A stretch of 64,000 bases of DNA. Source: Pezicula radicicola (Eukaryota > Ascomycota > Leotiomycetes > Helotiales > Dermateaceae). The stretch's first letter is position 1. Each line of letters opens with the position of its first letter. A program made the position numbers and the translations under genes. The stretch spans positions 3,754 to 67,753 of the forward strand of contig PDUO01000101.1 in the NCBI GenBank assembly GCA_003008705.1, read 5' to 3'. This document shows, piece by piece, positions 34,650 to 45,840 of the stretch. The notes under the pieces were generated by a model. That model did no database searches. It was given only the letters and a program-made list of their open reading frames with translations, and was not told where the DNA came from.

Positions 34650-37600
34650 TTATTATAGTCTTTTCTCCTCTTTCTACCCAACCTTCAACTCTTACTTAGA
34701 GTTAGTTTATATTAATAAACTTCTCAAGAGCCTTGTTTGGACTTAGCTTTATTATAGTATCTACGGGGTTGTCTTAGCCATTAATCCATCGGATCTCTTG
34801 TAGTTCTCTCCTTTCGTAAGATTACCGTAATACCATGATATCGATCATTAGATACTTTTCTTTAGTTGTTCCGAGCTTGACAAGGTATTCGTAGAGTAAG
34901 TAAGAGTCTATATAAACGATTATTGGAATAGCTTTAAGGTTTAGTTGATCTATAATCAACTTAATGGTTGTATTAATAGTAATTGCTATATCTACACCTC
35001 CTACCATTCCGTAGATTTCCGATACTAGTATACTCCGGGTAACTCTTTTACTTTTCGTAGAGCTCTAATATACTAGGTTTCCCTTAATTTCGAAGTATTC
35101 TTATTCCGTAGTTTCATTTACAAGAATGATTTTATAGCTAAGTTAGGAGCTAAGGTCCTTGTTGTTTATAAATGATCTATCTACAAATACAAAGAGCTTT
35201 ACAATTGGTAGGTCGATTGGAATATAGGTAATTCCATAGTCTAGGTTCTGTATCTACTAATTAAGCCTCTTATTCAGATTCGTAACATCCTCTATAGTAG
35301 GGTTCTGAGTTTGTACTACTACAGAGAGGTTATAAGCAGCTTCTGGTTGGCAGATAGTAGCGATATATACTCCCCGGGCTCGTTACTCAGTATATTGGTG
35401 TTGAAGACCTGATTCCAGGGATTCTATAATATCTATTTCTATAGTTTAAATAAGCTTGATTTTCTTACCTTACTCTTTTTGATATAGTTGGATGGTATTT
35501 CCTTGTTTCCGTAGAATATATCCATTGAAAATAAGTGATATTTCTGGCGTCAATATCTCCTTCTACTTAGCTATAAATTCAGCCTTCTTGAGTTCTTCTT
35601 CCTCTAATTCCATGAATTTCTCTGATACTACGATTAGGGTATTATCTATCTATATACCGACTATCCTAAATATATCCTTGTCTTCCGTAGTTATTACTAA
35701 TAGACAAGGGTTATACATAGATATTATTATTGATAACTTCTCCCTATAGTGTTTATAGTATATAGCCTACCAATAGGTTCTAGCTTCAGGGATTCTGTAT
35801 AATAGTCGTAGAACGACCATAATTATATTTGGTGGATAGTAGTACTATAGTTCCATAGGTAGTTCTACTAGGATAAGTCGCTGTAGGAACGTAGTTGATT
35901 AAATATATACCTAAGTGATGTCACGGAGCTATATTTGGATGTTTAGGTCTGGAATTTAGGTTAGAGAAGGTACTAGTGTAATCATAACTCACTGACTAGC
36001 TCTCTGAATTATCGGAGATTGGGTAAGAATAACTTCTTTTCCTTCATCGTTGTATACTTAGATTATAAATCTTGATTTCTTATATAGAGTATCCATAGCT
36101 TTACCCTTGACTTCATTTATAAGTCTTAACTTAAAGATTCGAATTCCTGTATATTTTTCAGGGTTGTATTCTATGAAACTAAATACTCCTCTTATAATTA
36201 GACCATCGATTTCCTACTTTTGGGATTCCTCGAAAGGTATTCCGGGAGTTGTAATAACTCCTTCCTTCCGTAGTTTTAATGAAAGCTCTTTATTAGCTTA
36301 CTCTTTTACGGTTATGAATATTATAGTAATCTCCTGTTCTGTAGTAACTATTTATATAAAATATTCATCGAAATCTCTGAAAACATTAGTACTTCTGGTA
36401 AAGTAAGCGCGGGTACTCCTTCTAGGTTCTGTAGTATTATTCCGGGTCTTGTTCCGGGATATAGGGGGCCTTCCTCTTCCTCGTTTAGCTAGTCTAACAG
36501 GGTTTACTTATTCTGTAATTTCATTTACTTCTTCCTACTGGTCTACTTTCTATGTTTCTTCCTTACTTTATCCTGTATCTTCATCTATAGCTTGGTCTAG
36601 TTGTTGGTTTATTTCTGGATTTTCTGTATAGTAAGGTTTTATACTTATTGATCGAAAGTTTATAGTACCTCGTGGTATTTAGATAGTATATATTTCTCCG
36701 TCCGTAGTAATTAGTTTATATAGTCCGTTCTATCCATCTTTCTCTCTCCAGACTTATATATCTAAATTGATTAGTAGATCAAGAGTAGGTTTTATAATTG
36801 GTCTATTTCTTATTACTAGGGTATCCTTGACTTATCTTGTAGTATATAGTTTTCATACTTCTCTCATAGCTAGCCGGATTACCTCTACTCTCCTTATTAT
36901 AGAAAGGGTTGGTGGATCTATATCTACTATTCGTGGATATAATCCAAAGATAAGTAAGGTAGAAATAATTCCATCTGGTCCTATAGAATCATTGACAGCT
37001 TTTACAACCATCTACAATATTAGTTCCTTGTTAGTCTCACTACCTATTTCATCTTGGATGATTTCGTAGGCTCTCTATAGTGGTATATAGTATCTTTCAA
37101 CCTTTCCTACACTATTATAAGCTTCGATAGGTACCTCCTTGACTTCAATCGCTATACCTTTAGTATATTGTCTGAATTCCATAGATAAGAAGTTCTTCCC
37201 TACATCATATATTATATATTCCGGTAGCCCTACGTATATATCAATCTAGCATAGCCGTAGTGTATCCTATATATTCTTAGCTGATATATCCTTGAGAAAC
37301 CTTACTACTTGGAATACTATTACTAAATCTATAACTTATAGAACTAGTTTCCTGTTTAGGTAAAGGACGTCAATGATTATAAAGTAGTTAAATTCATAGT
37401 CATCTTTCAGGGTAAACTTGAATCTTCCAGGTAATTTTACATATATCTGGCATTGGTGATAGTATTTCATAAGATACTGAATTACCTTAGCTTTAAAATC
37501 TTATCCAGCTCTCCGTAGAATTATAATAAGCCGTCTAATAGATGGGTATCTAAAACGTCGGTATAACTAATATAATTCTATTTCTGTAAGATGGTTCTAG

Positions 37601-38330
37601 GTAAGTATTCTCTCTAGTTCATTCCGTAGTATCCATGGATATCCCCATTTTCGTATAATAGGAACAATATTATCTCCTTGGATTAAGACGTTCTTGAGGT
37701 TATCAAGCTTTACTCCTAGTATATCTATATCCTGAAGATAAAGCAAGAAAGGTGTATTCGTAGAAACAATATAGAATATAATCTAACCAAGTGGGGTATT
37801 TACCTGGATAGTTCCTTGAGAGAACGTAGATCCTTTCCTAAACCGTATCCTATTATTCCCTATTGTTTCTGTATTAAGCTGAATTGATGGTTCAAGCTTT
37901 TGTAATACTAGGAATTGTAAATAACCTACTGTAGAAACTCCTGATACTCCGGTATCCGGTATTATTCCTTGGTATATCCTAGATAAGTAACGGTCTGTAA
38001 ATAAGAATATACTACTTTCCTATAGTAGTTTCTGTCCATAGAAGATATCCTCTTTCATAATAACATGAAATATAGATTGGTTATTTAAGATAGTAACTAT
38101 TTAAGGTCCATTGATTTCACCAAGTTCTGTAAAATAGTTATTACTTATCTCTTCCTCGGTTTCTATTTCAAGAAGTAACTGGCCTATCTCATCTTGGTTT
38201 TCATCATCCGGAAGTTTTTCCACTCCTTCGAATTGGGTAAGGAAGCTCTGGTAATAGATAGGGGTAATTTTATATTCTGTAATATATTATACCTATTGTC
38301 GGAACTTTGTAAAAGTTTATTACCTTTCTT
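34650..38330 (-). pseudogene. copia pol (protease-integrase-RT-RNase H)
   Basis: From high to low coordinates: protease DTG (IPDTGVSGVSTVGY, DTG at 37948-37956); the pre-integrase zinc region (LTEIELY...RRFRHPSIRRL); integrase with IIIDVLYL (D at 37369-37371), IIYDVGKNF (D at 37204-37206) and VGKVERYY (E at 37096-37098), giving the D,D(35)E spacing, followed by AVNDSIGPDGIISTLLIFGL; reverse transcriptase ending in the fungal copia form of the YVDD box, here VGI-stop-IDN at 35641-35670, with the second Asp lost; and RNase H with FVFVDRSFINNKDL (about 35170-35200), SEIYGMVGGVDIAI and IIVYIDSYLLYEYL, ending RWINGQDNPVD. Many TAG/TAA codons inactivate it. Plus-strand ORFs at 35492-37069 are its shadows. 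Confidence 0.88.
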
Positions 38331-38599
38331 CTACTGAATACTTATTTAACCAATATCCCGGTTTATTATATATATAGTATTGTTTCTGGCGGGTTCCGTA
38401 GCTTTATTAGTTTCTACGGTAATTCCCTTGGAAACTTCCTCGGCTTTAGTATCCTCGTCCATTGTTTCTACCTTATAGTTGGTTACTCCGGAAACTAGTT
38501 CTCTATTATCCGTAGCTTCGTCTGGTCCTTCCTCCGTATATTCGGTTAGTCCAGTTCTAGTTATGCTGTTCAAGCTGGTTATATGATTCATCCGTAGAA

Positions 38600-40034
38600 T
38601 CATTCCCTTGTATATACTAGCCTATTTCCCTCTCCCGGATTACTGTTCCGACTACGGATCGTAACTCTACACAGACTCCTTCAAAGGTAGATACTGGCTT
38701 ATATAGTACAAGGCTATATTCCGTAACGCCTCTATATATACTAATAACCTGGTCTCATAGACTACCTTCCCTTCGGTAATCCTTGGATAGTCCTCTTTAA
38801 ACCTTCTGGAGTTGGTCGAACAGTAATTGAAGGTATTCTAGCCTAGACTTATCCGGGTTTGAAGCAATAAGCCTTGGTAGTATAGTTTCCCTCCATTCTG
38901 ATATATAGAATTGATGGTTCTCCTCTGTTTCAAAGTATTCTTTGGTTATTATAATCATAGTACAGAAGTCATAGTTTCTCCCGGAGATTCTATCATAGTA
39001 GAACATACTTATACGGTCCTTGAGCATGACCGAAAAAGTAATATCATACTCGCTTTACCGTAGTCTAACCTTATCGTAGTAGTCGTAGAACACTTGGAGT
39101 TTAATGTCTAGGATATCATATAATTCGCCTCCGTACTTCTTAGTATTATCATTACTGTATACCTTCATTAGGTCCATAATTAGCCTCGAAGGATTCAGCT
39201 AAGGTACATCCGGTGGTAAAGGTGGTAAGAGTAGCTGTCTTGGTTATTACGATTGGTCCGTAGTAACCGGATCTCTGATATTCCATCTTAGGTATATTCC
39301 GTAAGAAATATTTCGTATCTCTCTTTGAGGTTGTTGTCTTAGCAGTAGTTCCGTAGTATCCGTAAGGTTACGAGGTAGTTCTGTAGAATTACGAGGTGGT
39401 TGAGGGGTTTACTGAGGTCGACGGTGGAGAGGTATTTAGGTTGGAATAGTAAGGTCTATTGGGATGTCTGTGTTCTGGGGGTTCCAGCGAGATTCGAATA
39501 TTCGTATAGAATTAAGTTGGTAGTTGATTTCCTCCTTAGTCCACTAATGTCTTTCTTCCTCGGTGAGGGTTTCTTATAGTACCTGAGATATTGGTAATCT
39601 TTCTTTCTTTGGTATAAAGCATCCGTAAGCCTGTAGGAAGTCTTGTAGATTCCGTACTATTGATTTCTCTCTATTTTCAAAGATCTCCTTTATCTAGTTT
39701 TTAAAATCATCTCGAAAGTATTCCTATAGAACGATATTATTATAGCCCTGTCTCTTATAGAAATCCATATACCATTGAATGAATATATTTATTACCTCTT
39801 CGTTCTTGGTATATTCCTTGTTTATAGGATCAAACTTTAGTGTTCTTATAATAGATGATATGTTTTCTGTAGTTCCGTAGTAAAGAATATATATATTTCT
39901 AGGTTTTGTAATAAGAAGTATATATCTTTCTGAGATTCGTAGCAATGATTATATATATTCTTGAGTTCCGTAGTAGTATGAATAGATCTTGTCGGTTCTG
40001 TAGGATCGGTAGGGATACGAATATCTTCTACCAC
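38600..40034 (-). pseudogene. copia gag
   Basis: Fragments of the capsid protein precede pol. 39846-40034 has an N-terminal MVEDIRIPTDPTEP. 39724-39945 contains LKFDPINKEYTKNEEVINIF. 38797-39027 contains MLKDRISMFYYDRISGRNYDF and FETEENHQFYISEWRETILP, which match the core of fungal copia Gag proteins. Frames change between pieces and stops are common. No CCHC knuckle could be read. Confidence 0.7.
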
Positions 40035-40257
40035 TCAATGCCTATAGTTCTGTAATCGTAGCTTATTCGGTGTAGTAGGACGCTACCTTGAATACTCAAT
40101 AGGAATACGTATAATTTCCGCCTATTCGGCTCGTTCAAGTCTTCTTAATACTATTGTACAAAGCCTTTCACTGGTTGTAATAACTCCGTAGTTCCAGTCT
40201 CTTCTAATAATACCTTACTACTCTGTGGCTAAACGGTGAAGTTCAACCACTGATCAG

Positions 40258-40436
40258 TGTTGGGATCACTAGGGTGAGTATACTTATAAGAGAATAGGTA
40301 GAACTAATTGTACTGTAATAACTTCATTGATAGATTGATGATAATACGGAATAGAAACGAATACTACGATATAAGTAGTCCTCGGCTACTTAGCTCGCTT
40401 ATAGAACCTTGACAGTTCCGTACTATATTCCCAGCA
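40258..40436 (-). repeat. LTR (5' LTR relative to gag-pol)
   Basis: 179 bp, same ends as the partner LTR, same length, no gaps. This LTR would drive gag-pol transcription. The base just inside it on the minus strand begins CTGATCAGTGGTTG; I could not match a primer-binding site to a specific tRNA. Confidence 0.95.
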
Positions 40437-40441
40437 AATAT
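40437..40441. repeat. target-site duplication, right (AATAT)
   Basis: AATAT directly after the right LTR, matching 32832-32836. Confidence 0.85.
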
Positions 40442-41260
40442 AATACTAGATTAAACCTTTAATAATTTTATAGTTAGTAAAGGTTAAAGGTTAATTATAC
40501 TCTTCTAGTAAGCTTAACTATAGAGTATTAGTTTTATAAAACTTATAACTTTTTAATAAACTATCTAGTATTAGTAAGATATTAACTATAGAAGTACTCT
40601 TAGAGGAACTTTAGTAATTACTCTATATAATAGATTAATTCTATTAATATACTTTAGATAGACTAATATAATAGGTTTTAGTTAATAACCTAAACTATAA
40701 TATAAAGGAGCTTAAGCTTAAGCTTTCTTATATCTTTAAGTTAATATATTACTAGAAGACTTTAGTACTTATTAATAAGATTAATATATATCTAGACTAA
40801 AGATTATTAAACTATAGTTATAACTCTCTTATATTAGTATTCCTATACTAACTTAAATACTATTAGGATATTATATTCCTTATTATAAATTAAGTTATTA
40901 ACTTTAATAAAGTTATTATAAATAGAATCTATCTTATATTAAGATATAATACCTTAGACTTAGATACTAGAAAGAAGCTCTAGGAAGATTTTCTCTAAAA
41001 GATATATATAATATATAGTTATTATAAGCTTAGTAAACTTACTAAGTATAAGATTAATAGATAATAGATAAGTTTCTCCTTTTTTTAATCTATATACTAA
41101 ATTTAAACTAATATATATTCTAATCTAGATTAAAAATATAATATAAGTAACTTAAGCTTTAATTATATATTATTATATTAATATATTATATATCTAGGTA
41201 AGAGTAGTTATAGATATAAATATAAGCTTAGAGAGTAATTATAAAAGAACTAGTAAGATT
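40442..41260 (+). pseudogene. DUF7025-AAA ATPase ghost, 3' part with AAA core
   Basis: Continues the gene interrupted at 32837. The Walker A position (about 40555-40590) reads LSSISKILTIE, which is PPGTGKTLTAE after only C-to-T and G-to-A changes. Then come KELKLKLSYIFKL and the Walker B equivalent LVLINKINIYLD, where DEAD has become NKIN. These are followed by LILVFLY, KYYQ-type DIIFLIIN, FNKVIINRIYLILRYNTL, DLDTRKKL and NRQVSPFF. The order Walker A, Walker B, Sensor 1 Asn and the Arg of RIYL matches the AAA core. The reading frame is continuous through this part. TAG marks former Trp/Gln positions. Confidence 0.75.
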
Positions 41261-43680
41261 ATAAACTAATAATCTTACTTTTAAATTCTATAATCTAGTT
41301 AATACTTTATATCTTCTTTTAATATTTTATATTAATTAATTTATAAGTATTTTAAGAGTAACTATAGACTAGCTCCTTTTAGTAGAATATTAATATCTAT
41401 TATTCTATTTTATAAAACTACTAGTTATCTATCTATTTATAGATATATAGTATATCCTTTATATATACTTTTTTATCTATCTTATCCTTCCTAGGTAATA
41501 TTATTTTATTTTTATATTTAGAAAAGTACTTCTTAATATCTTCTAGTAATATATTAAAAGGTTATTATAAAGGTTAAAATAATCTATCTAGATTAATTAT
41601 AATAAACCTTAAGTATTAAGCCTAAGGTATTTAAGAGTTATCTATTATTTTAGACTATATTTTATTAAAGACCCTCTATTTTAATAATTACCTTTAAGGA
41701 CTTTTATATTAATAACTAAAGAGGTATAAAAGTTAATTTTAAGCTAAAGGTTTTAATTATATAATAAGGGGCTTGAATTAGTCTCTTTTAAACTAAGATA
41801 ATAGAGAGTTATATTTTAATCTCTTAATTCTAAGAATAGACTTTATAAGATTAGCTCTATAATATATAGTTCTAATCTAAACTTAGTAAAGGAATTATAT
41901 AGTACTCTAAGTAAAGCTAGTTATTAGAGTAGTACTATATAATTTATAGTAATTAAGATAAAGACTATATATACTAGTATAAACTTAATTTATTTTTTAT
42001 ATCTTTATATAGATATATAATTATAATAGTTATAAATATATAATAAAAAATAAGAGACTAATATCTAGAATCTTATAAAATATAGGTTATACTATTCTCT
42101 CTCTCTTATCTTACTTCTATACTTTAGTAACTCTAAAGTATATAATTCTAATACTAGTAAACTATATATATCTAGTTATACTAGCTAAGGGGGGTAATAC
42201 TTATCTCTTTTATATACTATTATCTTAATATACTATACTTTTATTAACTAAGTCTTCTTATATTAATAAAGGAATAAAGAGAATTAGATTAAAAGGAAGT
42301 ATTTATATTCTATAGTTAAGAGAGACCTCTTAATTAATAAGGAGATTATAATTATAACTTAGTAAGGATTATAAAATAAACTTTATTAATATAGTATTAT
42401 AAGAGAAAGATAATAATTAGAAAAGTAAAGTTTTAGTAAAGAATAAAGAGGAGTTTAAAGATAAAAAACTATTTAATAAAATATTAGATTTTTATAATAT
42501 ATAATAAAACTAAGATTCTTTTTAGTCTTTATACTATTATATACTAACTAAATTAGATTAAATTATAATACTATACTTATCTATAATAAGAGCCTTAGTT
42601 TAATAAATACTACCTTACTAGTACTTATCTAATATTTTTTACTTTAAAAACTTCTAGTTTATTATATAATATATAGTTATATAAAGTACTATAATTACCT
42701 TTATAATAAGCCTTCTCTAAATAATTTAATTAAGATTTCTAATCCCTAATCTAGAGTCTACTCTTATTATTATTATATTCTTTATATTAAGAAATCTTAC
42801 TAACTAAACCCTTTTACTTATTATTCCTATTATCTAACCTAGTAAAGGAGTAATAATAAAGTTTAAATCTATACTTAAGCTTAGAAGACCTTATATATAA
42901 ATATTATAATACTATACTAATTATAAAAGTAACTTACTAGAAGTTAAAGTCTAAATTAGTATTAATATTAAGTATCTAGTTTTAAAACTAATTAATCTTT
43001 AATAATAAATATTTAGTTATTAAGAAATAATAAATTATAATATTCTAAAGTAATTCTAAGATATAGTATTTTCTATAATAATCCTTTAATTTAATATCTT
43101 AATTACTATCTATATTAAATAACTTTTAATTAAGAATATATAATAACTTAAGTTAAGTTAGGATAGTATATTTAAAACTTATAATAAGAAGTAGTCTATC
43201 TTCTAGACTAGTAGATATAAGGTAATATATAAGATATTATTAATATATATATAATAGAGTAATATTATTATTTTATTTAATAATACTCTTTTATCTAGAG
43301 GTAATATATTACTTCTATAAAGAGGGGATTTTCTTTTTATTTAAACTAGCTTAATAATAACTCTAATTATTATATATATATAAATAGATAATTAAGTAAC
43401 TAAGTAACTATACTTATAGATAATATTTATATAGTATAGTCTAAGTAGTATTAATACCTAAAAGTTTAAAATAAGATTATTAATTAATCTATTACTTATT
43501 TTAAATACCTTATTATTTTAATTATTAACTTTATCTACCTTACTTTCTCTTTATTACCTAAGGTACTTTACTCCTTTACTATTTTTTTTCTATTCTTTAT
43601 TACTTTTACTTATTCTTAATCTAGTTTAACTTTATTATTAATAGTTAAAAATAATTATAAAATTATTCTATATAGATACT
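41261..43680. other. RIPed block between two ghost genes
   Basis: Same composition as the flanking ghosts. Only short uninterpretable ghost segments are seen on both strands. No repeats or boundaries were recognised. Confidence 0.5.
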
Positions 43681-45840
43681 CTAAATAGCTTATATTCTTA
43701 GGATTAATTAGATCTATTAGACTCTATTAACTATCTCTATTTATAAGGTATTAGCTATTATATCTTATTACTATAGATTATTATATATAGAGACTAGTTA
43801 TTAGAGAAGAGCTCTATACTAAAAGTAATTTCTAATATACTATTTCTAATTAAGAGTAACTTATATACTTAATTTCTAATAGAATTAGTTCTTTATAAAA
43901 CGTTATATATTAGTATAACTATATTAATTATCTTATATTACTCTTATAGTAAGTCTAAGTAGCTCTCCCTTAGTAGCTTCTATAAGAAACTTAATAGCTT
44001 TAATAGACTTTTAACTTTAATTAAGAATATAAAAGTAACTATAGTAATCTTAATATATAATAGAGCTTTCTTGAAAGACCTCCTTTATATTAAGGTCTTA
44101 GGTCTTGATTAGCCTTACCTAATTATTATAAATCTATTTAAACTTATTTACTCTAAGATAAAGTAATAATTTACTTCTAATATTAAACTAGTATAAGATA
44201 TTATTTAAGTCTATATAAAAGAACCTAGAAGTATTATTCTTATAGTAGTCTTAGTTAAAAATAACTATATAAACTAGATTATATTAAAGCTTACTTATAC
44301 TACTAATAAAAGAGGTAATTAAATACTAGATATTATTATAAAACTAGATACTTTAATTACTAGTTCTAAGAGTAAAGTTATATATATCTCTCTTATAAGA
44401 AACTAAGATATAAAGTTTTATCTTAAATAGTATATTTTAAAAAATATAAACTCTAAAATAAGAGTATAATTATTAATTAATTATAATATTAAGAAAGAGA
44501 GATTCTTCTTATAAGAAATATAAAAAGATTTATCTTATTTACTCCTTAGTATTAATAAGTTATAAAAGAGGCTTAGTAAGGTTCTTCTTAGATAAATTAC
44601 TATTAAATTATTTAGTTTAATTTATAAAATTAAGATTAAATCCAAAGTCTACTATAGTTAACTTAATAAGCTAAAGGAACCTTAAGTAATCTTAAATAAA
44701 TAATAACTATATTTACTCTATATTAGTTAGTTATTTCACTCTTTAATTAAAGTATTAATAGATAGTATATATAATAATTTATTCTTTAAGGATACTAAGT
44801 CTAAATCTAGTTATTAAAAGTATATATAGGTTATAGTATAGAATCTTAATTTAGACTTTATAGAATATATTACTAGATAAGACTACTAATATAAGATTAT
44901 TAACTCTCTAAATAAGATAACTATTCCTAGTAGAGTAATTATAATTATAAGAGAAGAATTTATAGATTATATATAGTACCTAATATAGAGGACTAAGGGT
45001 TAAGAGTTACTAGGAACCTTTAATCCTATAATAGTAGTAGATTTATTCCTAGAATAATTATCTCTCTAAGAAGTAATTATCTAGAGTTATATTAAAAAAG
45101 TCTAGAATATTACTAAAGAATTCCTTAGTTTAATAACTACCTATATTACTAATACTATAACCTTTAAAGTACTCTTCTAAAAGATCTTTAAGTCTACTTT
45201 AAATTAACTATTAGGAATTCTAAATATAAAGGGTATTAAACTACTAATACTATATTAGAAAAATTATCTAATTATATATAATTATTATTTTACTAAAGCT
45301 CTCTAAAAGGTCTGGAATAAATAAAGTAAAGATAAATATATAAGGATTATTAAAGGTTTCTTTAGTATCTTCTCTCTTAACTCTATATCTCTTAACTAGT
45401 ATAAAAATCTCTATCTACTTATAGTAACTCTTATATAATATATAGAATCTAATATAAATTATATTATATATTCTAAAGCTTTAGATTATATAAAGGCTTA
45501 TTATAAGATTATCTACTTCTCTTCTTTATATCCTTCTCTACCTTTATAGATCTATTAATTAACTTAGTATTATACTTAAATAGATTACTTTAAAATAATT
45601 TATTAATAATATTATTATTAAAGTTATTAAAGTTAAGCTTATTTACTTACTTTATAATATCTTCTCTCTTATATCTATTATATCTATATCTACTAAACTT
45701 ATTATTAGTATTACTAGTAAATCTAAAGAGAATTATACCTAGTATAAATAATTAACTAGATAACTAGATATTCTTATAAAAGGTTCTAAGATTTATAAGT
45801 ACTTTATTAATATTATAACTATAGATAAGAAATATACTTA
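43681..45840 (+). pseudogene. dynamin-like GTPase ghost, almost full length
   Basis: Dynamin-like GTPases remodel membranes. One frame (phase of 43681) reads without frameshift for about 720 codons. It shows LDLLDSINYL, the G1 loop as LLEKSSILKVIS (GKS eroded to EKS), IKSNLYT, FLIELVLYKT (fungal form FPTELVLRK), the DLPG box eroded to NLFK near 44137, KNNYINQ, G4 as IIKLD near 44340 (from TKPD), RNQDIKFYL, LSKVLLRQ, and a stalk with ELLGTFNPIIVVDLF, KVLFQKIF, TKALQKVWNK and YIRIIKGFFSI. The GED region follows (KALDYIKAYYKI, then LDILIKGSKIYKYFINI). All differences from the family are transitions. Dozens of TAA/TAG codons make it dead. Confidence 0.82.

Larger units (their letters stand above)
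32837..40436 (-). mobile_element. Ty1/copia LTR retrotransposon, complete, moderately RIPed
   Basis: 7600 bp between matching 5-bp target duplications, with two 179-bp LTRs that start TGTTGGGA and end TCCCAGCA. Gene order on the minus strand is gag, protease, integrase, reverse transcriptase, RNase H, which is the copia order. All coding parts carry TAG/TAA codons, so the element is dead. It also carries a gene on the opposite strand near its 3' LTR. It sits inside an AAA ATPase ghost gene and is visibly richer in G+C than its flanks. Confidence 0.93.

Noticed and set aside
35492..37069. Plus-strand ORFs of 60-100 codons
   Set aside because: They lie antisense to recognisable copia integrase and RT and have the Ser/Leu/Ile bias of a reverse frame.
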